A stretch of DNA of 64,000 bases from Ensifer sp. IC4062 (GTDB lineage: Bacteria; Pseudomonadota; Alphaproteobacteria; Rhizobiales; Rhizobiaceae), in the NCBI RefSeq assembly GCF_020193575.1, contig NZ_JADYVD010000032.1:1-64000 (forward strand), read 5' to 3'. This document shows positions 57,391 to 64,000 of this stretch, in pieces. Under the pieces are notes generated by a model, which did not search any database, was not told where the DNA came from, and saw only the letters and a program-made list of their open reading frames with translations. A program made the translations under genes and the position numbers. Each line of letters starts with the position of its first letter. The first letter of the stretch is position 1.

Positions 57391-59208
57391 ATGGCAAGTC
57401 TCATCCAGGCCCACGACTGGCAAGACAGCAGTCTCGGTTCGATAGATGCTTGGCCCCACTGTCTGAAGTCGGCAGTGGACATCATGCTACCGTCGCAGGC
57501 CGAGATCGTTATCTTCTGGGGCGAGGATTTCGTCGCTCTCTATAACGATGCATATGCACGCACAATCGGAAGCAAGCATCCTCACGCACTTGGTCGGCCG
57601 GCGCATGAGAGCTGGGGCGAACTGTGGAGCGATCTCGAGCCGCTCTTGAGGCGTGTGCTCGATCATGGCGAGACGGTGGTTGCGAAAGATCGTCCGTTCT
57701 ATATCGAACGCCACGGATATCCCGAGACAGTCTACTTCGACATTTCCTACTCGCCTATTCGCGATGAAACGACGAGAGTCCGCGGCGTCCTCTGCATTGT
57801 GAACGAGACGACCGAACGCGTGCGTTTCGAAACTGCGCTGCGGAAGAGCGAGGAGCAACTCCGCGCGATTTTCTCGCACTCCGCCGCCGGGATCTTTCAG
57901 TCGGATCTCACCGGGCGCATACTTCTTGCCAACAAGCGCTTCTGTCAGATTGTCGGCTACAGTGAAGCTGAGCTGCTGACAATGCGGTTGCAGGATTTGA
58001 CTTTTGCCGGCGACCCCTCGGATGAAATCCGCTTGTTCGAGACTATGGTGCAAACCGGGCAGAGCTTCGAGATCGAGAAGCGCTACGTTCGCAAGGACGG
58101 AAGCCTCGTATGGGTGGCAAACTCGGTTTCCGCGCTTCGTGATGAGGACGGTGGCATACGAAAAGCCGCCGCCGTCGTCGTGGACATCACCGAACGCAAG
58201 CTTGCGCAGGAGATGGAGCGTCGGCTAGCCGCGATCATCGCCTCGTCCAATGACGCCATTCTCGGCACTGATCTGAACATGAGGATAACAAGCTGGAATG
58301 CCGGAGCTGAGAAGCTTTACGGCTATTCGGCGGAAGAGGCGGTCGGGCGCTCGGTCCTGATGCTGGTTCCGGATGATCGCGTCGAGGAAGAGCCCGCCAT
58401 TCTGAGGCAGGTCAGTGCGGGCCTGAAAGTCGAGCCATATGAGACGAAGCGGCGCCGCAGGGATGGGCGGCTTGTCGACGTCCTGCTTAGCGTCTCACCG
58501 ATCTTTGACGTCTATGGCCGAATTATTGGAGCTTCGAAGATCGCTCATGACATTACGGCGCGGAAGGAGGCTGAGCGTCTCCATGCGGTGCTGGTCGGCG
58601 AACTGAACCATCGTGTGAAGAATCTGTTTGCAACCGTCATGGCAATCGCCCGCCAGACGCTTGGCCGCGACAAAGTGAACAGACAAGACGTGGATGTTTT
58701 CGAAGCGCGCCTGGTTTCGATGGCAAGAGCACACGACCTCCTGAACCACGGAAACTGGGAACAGGCCGATCTCAGGGCCGTCATAGAACAGTCCCTTTCG
58801 CCATACCCGAGGGACAGGTTCGAAATCTCCGGCCCCTCGATTGAACTGTTGCCGAGGGCAGTGGTGTCGATTTCGCTGGCATTTCACGAGCTCGCTACGA
58901 ATGCCGCCAAATACGGCGCTCTCTCGGTGGAAACCGGCCGCGTTTCAATCACCTGGTCACTTGAGGGTGATGCGCCTACCAAACTGAAGCTGCTCTGGCA
59001 GGAGAAGGACGGACCAGCCGTAGGCGAGCCTTCGCGCAAGGGATTCGGTTCGCGGCTCATCGAGAGCCTGCTGGCGGCGGAATTGAATGGCACGGTAAAG
59101 ATCACCTACCATCCTGCAGGCCTGATCTGCGAGGTTGACGCCGCCCTGAAAAACGGATGGGACGCTCACGCTTCGTTCGAAGTAGAAGAAGTTGTCGCAG
59201 GCGCATAA
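57391..59208 (+). CDS. HWE-type histidine kinase with three PAS-like domains
   Basis: A cytoplasmic sensor kinase of 605 residues. A first PAS/GAF-like region (HDWQDSSLGSIDAWPHCLKSAVDIML, FWGEDFVALYNDAY) is followed by two PAS-PAC modules starting at EEQLRAIFSHSAAGIFQSD and RLAAIIASSNDAILGTD, each ending in a D-I-T-x-R-K/E type linker. The transmitter has E-L-N-H-R-V-K-N-L-F with the phospho-accepting His, then H-G-N-W-E of the HWE family, F-H-E-L-A-T-N-A-A-K-Y-G-A and G-F-G-S-R-L-I. No response regulator is adjacent. ATG 57391 is given, but related kinases have conserved sequence upstream that is open here without a standard start codon. Confidence 0.9.
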   Translation: MASLIQAHDWQDSSLGSIDAWPHCLKSAVDIMLPSQAEIVIFWGEDFVALYNDAYARTIGSKHPHALGRPAHESWGELWSDLEPLLRRVLDHGETVVAKDRPFYIERHGYPETVYFDISYSPIRDETTRVRGVLCIVNETTERVRFETALRKSEEQLRAIFSHSAAGIFQSDLTGRILLANKRFCQIVGYSEAELLTMRLQDLTFAGDPSDEIRLFETMVQTGQSFEIEKRYVRKDGSLVWVANSVSALRDEDGGIRKAAAVVVDITERKLAQEMERRLAAIIASSNDAILGTDLNMRITSWNAGAEKLYGYSAEEAVGRSVLMLVPDDRVEEEPAILRQVSAGLKVEPYETKRRRRDGRLVDVLLSVSPIFDVYGRIIGASKIAHDITARKEAERLHAVLVGELNHRVKNLFATVMAIARQTLGRDKVNRQDVDVFEARLVSMARAHDLLNHGNWEQADLRAVIEQSLSPYPRDRFEISGPSIELLPRAVVSISLAFHELATNAAKYGALSVETGRVSITWSLEGDAPTKLKLLWQEKDGPAVGEPSRKGFGSRLIESLLAAELNGTVKITYHPAGLICEVDAALKNGWDAHASFEVEEVVAGA

Positions 59209-59341
59209 AGCGCTGTTCGAACTTGGTTTGCCGCAGCCACTCGCCTGAGCGAATGCGCTGCCGGAAGCAGTCGCGCCTTTCCCCCACCCCGCCCCCGCTG
59301 TACACTCCGCTTGCCGCCTGATCCCGTCCCTCGCTCGGACT

Positions 59342-59394
59342 TGGAGCAATCCCAGGAAAAGTGTCTAACGGTTTTCCGTCCGGAATTTGCCTAA
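59342..59394. repeat. GCAATTCC repeat copy
   Basis: TTGGAGCAATCCCAGGAAAAG, TAACGGTTTTCCGTCCGG and AATTTGCCTA: inverted ends with two mismatches around a CGGTTTTCCG centre. It lies between the kinase gene and the AI-2E family gene. Confidence 0.6.
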
Positions 59395-59477
59395 GTTCAA
59401 AGACCCGGATCACGCGGCCAGCCGGCCGTTGCGGGGGCGCACGGCGGCGGGCGTTTCTCGCCCCGGAGGGAAGTCGC

Positions 59478-60635
59478 ATGGACGATGTGCAAACTCCGGT
59501 TAAAACGGAGGCCGGCGCAAGTAGCCGGGAGAGCCCGGCGTCGATCGAGCCGCGGGTCACCGAATTCCTGCGGCTTGGGGTGCTCGCGCTTTTCGCCTAC
59601 TTGTCGCTGACCCTCGTCGCGCCATTCGCGCTCATTGCCGTCTGGGCCGGCATTCTCGCCGTTGCGCTCTATCCGCTGTTCAAGGCGCTTACCGTCCTCT
59701 TCGGCGGCCGGCCGCGCCTTGCGGCGGCGGCGCTCACGGCTCTCGCCCTGCTGGTGATCGCCGGCCCCCTGGCGGCAATCGCGCTGAGCTTCGCCGAAGC
59801 CGTGCAGGCGCTTCTTGCAAAACTGTCGACGGGAACCCTCGCCGTCCCGGCGCCGCCGGATGCTGTGCGTGACTGGCCGCTGATCGGCGAATGGCTTCAC
59901 ACCGCCTGGGTCCAGGTCTCGGGCAATCTCGAAGCGACGCTGCAGCGCCTTGCACCCTCGCTGCTGCAGACGGGCGGCACGGTGCTTAGCAAGATCGCCC
60001 GCATCGGCATGGACCTCATCGGCTTCATCGTTTCGGTCATCATCGCCGGCTTTCTCTTCCGCCCCGGCCCGCGGCTCGGCGAAGGCCTAAAACTTTTCGG
60101 CCGGCGGGTCGCCGGCGAGCGCGGCGTCGGCTTCGTCGATCTCGCCGCCGCAACGATCCGCAATGTCGCGCGCGGGGTGATCGGCGTGGCGTTGCTGCAG
60201 GCGCTGCTTGCCGGTCTCGCCTTCTCGCTCTTCGGCATTCCCGCGGCAAGCGTGCTCGCCTTCGCCGTCCTCATCTTCTGCATCATCCAGATCGGCCCGG
60301 CCCCGGTGCTGCTGCCGGTCGCCATCTGGGCGTGGATGTCCATGGAGACCCGCGCCGCCCTCGGCCTGACGCTGATCCTCGTGCTGATCGGGCTGATCGA
60401 CAACGTGTTGAAGCCGATGCTGGTCGCCCGCGGGCTGAAGACGCCGATGCTCGTCATCCTCGCCGGCGTGATCGGCGGCACCCTCTCCTATGGGCTGATC
60501 GGCCTCTTCCTCGGTCCAATCGTGCTCGGCGTCTTCTACGATCTCGTCCTCGCCTGGATGGGTTCGGTCCGGCCCGACGCCTCGGCTCCAGATGCAATGA
60601 AACTGTCAAAAACGGATCAATCTGAAGTTGCGTGA
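59478..60635 (+). CDS. AI-2E family transporter (PerM/UPF0118), second copy
   Basis: A 385-residue polytopic membrane protein of the same family as 753-1820, with low identity. N-terminal paired helices (VLALFAYLSLTLVAPFALIAVWAGILAVALYPLF) are followed by a short soluble loop with WLHTAWVQVSGNLEATL. The C-terminal block has RGVIGVALLQALLAGLAFSLFGIPAASVLAF and GLKTPMLVILAGVIGGTLSYGLIGLFLGPI. GGAGGGAAG lies before ATG 59478. The substrate is unknown. It is followed on the same strand by the RND genes after an 87-bp gap. Confidence 0.87.
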   Translation: MDDVQTPVKTEAGASSRESPASIEPRVTEFLRLGVLALFAYLSLTLVAPFALIAVWAGILAVALYPLFKALTVLFGGRPRLAAAALTALALLVIAGPLAAIALSFAEAVQALLAKLSTGTLAVPAPPDAVRDWPLIGEWLHTAWVQVSGNLEATLQRLAPSLLQTGGTVLSKIARIGMDLIGFIVSVIIAGFLFRPGPRLGEGLKLFGRRVAGERGVGFVDLAAATIRNVARGVIGVALLQALLAGLAFSLFGIPAASVLAFAVLIFCIIQIGPAPVLLPVAIWAWMSMETRAALGLTLILVLIGLIDNVLKPMLVARGLKTPMLVILAGVIGGTLSYGLIGLFLGPIVLGVFYDLVLAWMGSVRPDASAPDAMKLSKTDQSEVA

Positions 60636-60722
60636 CTTGCCACGGCGAAAATGCTCTGGTTTCAATACTCCAGCGGAGAATAAGGGCCGCCTCAAGCTGT
60701 TTCGTTCATAGGAGGACGTTGC

Positions 60723-61835
60723 ATGCGTGGTTCGAGGATCCTGGCTGCCGCCCTTTCATCGGGCTTATTTGTCGCAATTCCATCGCCAACCGCCTTCGCC
60801 CAGCAGGCACCGGCGCCCGCCGTGGTCGTGGCGCCGGCCGCGATCATGGATCTGCGCGAAAGCGCGGATTTCACCGGCAGGGTCGTGGCGATCCAGAGGG
60901 TCGATATTCGCGCGCGCGTTTCCGGCTTCCTGGAGAAGGTCAACTTCACGGAAGGTGATAAGGTCACCGCCGGCACCTCGCTCTATGAGGTCGAGGACGG
61001 CACCTATCGCGCCGCCATCCAGGAGATCCAAGGCTCGATCGAGGCCGCCGAGGCAGCCCGCGACCTTGCCGTGCTCGAGCGCGACCGCGCGCAGCGGCTG
61101 ATCTCCAGCAACACGGTCGCGCAGGCAACGGTCGATACCGCCAATGCGCAGGTGAAAAAGGCCGAAGCGGATATCGTCCGCCTCACCGGCAGCAAGCAGG
61201 CGGCCGAGCTCAATCTTTCCTATACCCGGATCGTCGCGCCATTCGAAGGCGTCCTCGGCCTTTCCTCCGTCGATGTCGGGGCGCTGGTCGGTCCGGACTC
61301 CGGCGCGCTGGTAACATTGACGCGGCTCGATCCGATCAATGTCGAATTCCCGGTCTCGACCGCCATCTTTCTCGAATATCGCCAGCGGGCCCTTCGAGGC
61401 GAAGTCGGCCGCGATGCCAATGTCGAGCTTTTGCTGCCGGACGGCACCACCTACCCGGACAAGGGCAGGATCAACTTCGTCTCCAGCAACGTCGCGGCGG
61501 GCACCGACACGATCACGGTCAGGGCCGAGTTTCCGAACCCCAATGCGCTGCTGCTTGACGGCACGCTGGTGCGCGTGACGCTCGAGGCGACCGACAAGCA
61601 GGAGGTGCTCGCGGTTCCCCAGCAGGCCATCCAGCGCGACCAGCAGGGCGCCTTCGTCATGGTGGTCGGGGACGACTCGAAGGTCGAGCTTCGCCGTGTC
61701 GACGTCCAGCGTACCACCCGCGGCCAGGCAGTCATCGCCAAGGGCTTGAAGGAGGGCGAACGGGTGATCACCGACGGCGTCGGCAAGGTCAGGCCAGGCA
61801 TCGTCGTCGATGCCGCACTGGCAACAGGCGGCTGA
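60723..61835 (+). CDS. RND efflux pump periplasmic adaptor
   Basis: A 370-residue membrane-fusion protein of the AcrA/MexE type with a Sec signal ending T-A-F-A-Q. Lipoyl-type halves flank a hairpin: VDIRARVSGFLEKVNFTEGDKVTAGTSLYEVE before and NLSYTRIVAPFEGVLG after, with a coiled coil from residues 95-150 between them. The beta-barrel and membrane-proximal parts follow (TLTRLDPINVEFPV, VLAVPQQAIQRDQQGAFVMVV). It links the inner-membrane pump to an outer-membrane channel. No lipobox cysteine is present. GGAGGACGTTGC precedes ATG 60723. The pump gene starts 3 bp after its stop. Confidence 0.92.
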   Translation: MRGSRILAAALSSGLFVAIPSPTAFAQQAPAPAVVVAPAAIMDLRESADFTGRVVAIQRVDIRARVSGFLEKVNFTEGDKVTAGTSLYEVEDGTYRAAIQEIQGSIEAAEAARDLAVLERDRAQRLISSNTVAQATVDTANAQVKKAEADIVRLTGSKQAAELNLSYTRIVAPFEGVLGLSSVDVGALVGPDSGALVTLTRLDPINVEFPVSTAIFLEYRQRALRGEVGRDANVELLLPDGTTYPDKGRINFVSSNVAAGTDTITVRAEFPNPNALLLDGTLVRVTLEATDKQEVLAVPQQAIQRDQQGAFVMVVGDDSKVELRRVDVQRTTRGQAVIAKGLKEGERVITDGVGKVRPGIVVDAALATGG

Positions 61836-61838
61836 GCC

Positions 61839-64000
61839 ATGATCTCCGAGATCTTCATCGATCGTCCCCGCTTCGCCGCGGTCATCTCCATCGTCTTGAC
61901 GCTCGCGGGGCTGATCGCGCTCACCGCACTGCCGGTCGCGCAGTTCCCCGATATCGTGCCGCCGCAGGTGAGCGTGACCGCGAGCTATCCGGGCGCCGGC
62001 GCCGAAGTGGTCGAGTCGACGGTGGCGCAACCGATCGAAAGCCAGATCGTCGGCGTCGACGACATGCTCTACATGAAATCGACGAGCGGCGCCGACGGCT
62101 CCTACACGCTGACGGTGACCTTTGCAGTCGGCACGGACCCTGACATCGCCACCGTCAACGTGCAGAACCGCGTCTCGCTCGCCGAGGCGAGGCTGCCGTC
62201 CGAAGTCCGGCAGACCGGCGTCAGCGTGCGCAAGAGGTCTTCCGCGCTGATGCAGGTGATCGCCATCTATGGTGAGGGCGAGAACACCAACTTCGACAAC
62301 CTGTTCCTGTCGAACTACGCCACCATCAACGTGATGGACACGATCAAGCGCGTGCCGGGCGTTGGCGACGCCTCGCTCTTCGGCGCGCAGGATTATTCGA
62401 TGCGGGTCGTGCTCGACATTGACCGGCTGACGAGCCTCGGCATGACGCCGACGGACGTGATCAATGCGCTGAAGGCGCAGAATATCCAGGCGGCGATCGG
62501 CCGCATCGGCGCCCAGCCGATGACAAACGATCCTCTCTTCCAGCTGAACCTCCAGACCCAGGGACGGCTCACCGATCCGGCTGAGTTCGAAAACGTCGTG
62601 CTGCGCGCCGAGCCCGACGGCTCCTTCGTGCGCGTCCGCGACGTCGCGAAAGTGGAGCTCGGCGCGGCGAGCTCCGATTCGAGCGCCCGCTTCAATGGCA
62701 AGCCGGTAGCGATGATCGGCACCTACCTCGCGCCGGGCGCCAACGCGCTTCAGGCCGCCGAGGGCGTCAGGGCCGCGCTCGACCGCCTGGCGCAAGCCTT
62801 CCCGGAAGGTCTCACCTATAAGATTTCCTATGACACCTCCGAATTCGTCGAGGCGAGCGTCGAGAATGTCGTGGAAACGCTGGTCGAGGCCTTCGTGCTT
62901 GTCATCATCGTCGTCTTCCTCTTCCTCGGCAATTGGCGCGCGACGCTGGTTCCGCTCGTCGCCGTGCCGGTGGCCCTCATCGGCACCTTCGCGGTGATCC
63001 TCGCCATGGGCTTCTCGCTCAATACCGTGTCGCTGCTGGCGCTGGTGCTCGCAATCGGCATCGTTGTCGACGACGCGATCGTGGTCGTCGAAAACATCGA
63101 GCGGGTGATGGAGGAAAATCCCGGCATGCAGGCGCCGCAGGCCGCGCGCTTGGCGATGGGCGAGATCACCGGCGCGATCGTCGCCATCACCCTTGTGCTG
63201 CTTTCGGTCTTCGTTCCCGTCGCCTTCATCCCTGGCTTGAGCGGCCAGCTCTTCCAGCAGTTTGCGGTCGCCGTCTCGGTATCGATGGTGATATCCGCCA
63301 TCAATGCGCTGACCTTGAGCCCGGCGCTCTGCTCGATCCTGTTGAAGCCGCACCACGGCGAGAAGCGCGGCGTTCTCGGCTGGCTATCGCGCCGCATCGA
63401 CAACGGCCGCGACGGCTATGTCTACGTCGCGGAAAAGATCGCGCGGCGCGCCATCATCGGCCTCGTTCTGATCGCGGTCGCGATCGGCGCCGCGGGCTGG
63501 TTGTTCCGCATCGTGCCGACCGGCTTCCTGCCGAGCGAAGATCAGGGCATGTTCTTCACGGAAGTCCGCCTGCCCGAAGGCGCCTCCTACAACCGCACCA
63601 ATGTGGCGCTGCGCCAGGTGGAAAGCTTCCTCAGCGGCATCGAAGGCGTGCAGGACGTGACCAGCGTCGCCGGCTACAGCTTCCTCGACGGCATTTCGAA
63701 GTCGAACAGCGCCTTCGCCGTCGTCACCATGAAACCCTTTGCCGAGCGTGAGGCGATCTCGGCTTCGGTCGAGAGCGCGGTCGCGACTGCCATGGCCAAG
63801 GGCATGACCGTCCGCGAGGCACAGGTCTTCGCCTTCAACCTGCCGCCGATCCTCGGGCTCGGAACCGGCTCCGGCTTCGAATACCAGTTGCTCGACCTGC
63901 AGGGCCGCCCGCCGGCCGACATCGCCGCGACAGCAGGCGGGCTGATCGTCGCCGCGAACCAGGATCCGAAGCTCGGGCCAACCTTCACCACCTATTCGGC
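61839..64000 (+). CDS. RND efflux pump inner-membrane transporter (AcrB/MexF type), 5' part
   Basis: The first 720 codons of a pump of about 1040, open to the right edge. Typical parts are the N-terminal I-D-R-P-R-F-A-A-V-I-S helix, FPDIVPPQVSVTASYPGA, the periplasmic stretch with QNRVSLAEARLPSEVRQTGV, and transmembrane helix 4 with L-A-I-G-I-V-V-D-D-A-I-V-V-V-E-N, which carries the two proton-relay aspartates. The second large loop begins GFLPSEDQGMFFTEVRLPEG. It exports drugs or other small amphiphiles using the proton gradient. Adaptor and pump are cotranscribed. An outer-membrane factor could lie beyond the window. Confidence 0.94.
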   Translation, partial: MISEIFIDRPRFAAVISIVLTLAGLIALTALPVAQFPDIVPPQVSVTASYPGAGAEVVESTVAQPIESQIVGVDDMLYMKSTSGADGSYTLTVTFAVGTDPDIATVNVQNRVSLAEARLPSEVRQTGVSVRKRSSALMQVIAIYGEGENTNFDNLFLSNYATINVMDTIKRVPGVGDASLFGAQDYSMRVVLDIDRLTSLGMTPTDVINALKAQNIQAAIGRIGAQPMTNDPLFQLNLQTQGRLTDPAEFENVVLRAEPDGSFVRVRDVAKVELGAASSDSSARFNGKPVAMIGTYLAPGANALQAAEGVRAALDRLAQAFPEGLTYKISYDTSEFVEASVENVVETLVEAFVLVIIVVFLFLGNWRATLVPLVAVPVALIGTFAVILAMGFSLNTVSLLALVLAIGIVVDDAIVVVENIERVMEENPGMQAPQAARLAMGEITGAIVAITLVLLSVFVPVAFIPGLSGQLFQQFAVAVSVSMVISAINALTLSPALCSILLKPHHGEKRGVLGWLSRRIDNGRDGYVYVAEKIARRAIIGLVLIAVAIGAAGWLFRIVPTGFLPSEDQGMFFTEVRLPEGASYNRTNVALRQVESFLSGIEGVQDVTSVAGYSFLDGISKSNSAFAVVTMKPFAEREAISASVESAVATAMAKGMTVREAQVFAFNLPPILGLGTGSGFEYQLLDLQGRPPADIAATAGGLIVAANQDPKLGPTFTTYS

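Noticed and set aside
60765-63356. 863-codon open frame on the minus strand
   Set aside because: It mirrors the RND adaptor and pump genes. The translation is rich in Arg, His and Asp with no domain, as expected for the antisense of GC-rich coding sequence.
1-64000. CRISPR arrays, tRNA and rRNA genes
   Set aside because: No regularly spaced direct repeats with unique spacers and no tRNA or rRNA sequence could be recognised by reading. The repeats present are scattered palindromes.

Overview
The window looks like chromosome of a fast-growing rhizobial alphaproteobacterium, most likely Sinorhizobium/Ensifer. The reasons are GC-rich coding sequence, a tail-less second FtsZ, an HWE-type histidine kinase, three cyclases of the adenylate cyclase-TolB-TPR type common in rhizobia, glutathione-dependent formaldehyde enzymes, and several families of short palindromic intergenic repeats (RIME-like and others). 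This assignment rests on recognition, not on a search.

Layout. 1-11 kb: end of a quinone oxidoreductase, a GFA-family protein, an AI-2E family exporter, a Tat-exported amidohydrolase, an OhrR-type regulator, a DMT transporter with a TetR regulator, cyclase 1, a DUF3095 protein and the peroxidase Ohr. 11-20.5 kb: phosphoketolase with a glycoamylase-like protein, a nuclease/NUDIX pair, a 35-codon small gene, ketopantoate reductase, an SDR and Gfa. 20.8-23.5 kb: four translationally coupled membrane-lipid genes (plsC, cdsA-like, small membrane protein, CDP-alcohol phosphatidyltransferase). 24-41 kb: a hairpin-rich stretch without a gene, cyclase 2, a DUF899 protein divergent from a winged-helix protein, a beta-propeller protein, an MFS transporter, YHS and ankyrin proteins, a TRAP transporter (dctM-dctQ-dctP), a sorbosone dehydrogenase-like protein, an L,D-transpeptidase and cyclase 3. 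41.5-50 kb: ftsZ2, a HAD-ATPase fusion, a frameshifted glutathione S-transferase and an fbpABC-like ABC transporter. 50.2-53.5 kb: an AT-richer island with a Septu-type (PtuA/PtuB) defence pair and a divergent HEPN-domain gene. 53.6-64 kb: NUDIX, DUF924 divergent from a LysR regulator, cspA, rpsU, an HWE kinase, a second AI-2E family protein and an RND efflux adaptor with the start of its pump.

The genes fall into groups. ohrR (3640-4134) and ohr (10600-10995) lie 6.5 kb apart but share a nearly identical 23-bp operator-like block. The four lipid genes overlap by ATGA junctions and probably form one pathway. The three cyclases share one architecture, but cyclase 3 has lost two active-site residues. 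The defence island is the most interesting accessory region: PtuA and PtuB overlap by 4 bp, and the neighbouring gene carries an R-x4-H HEPN motif in a protein I cannot place.
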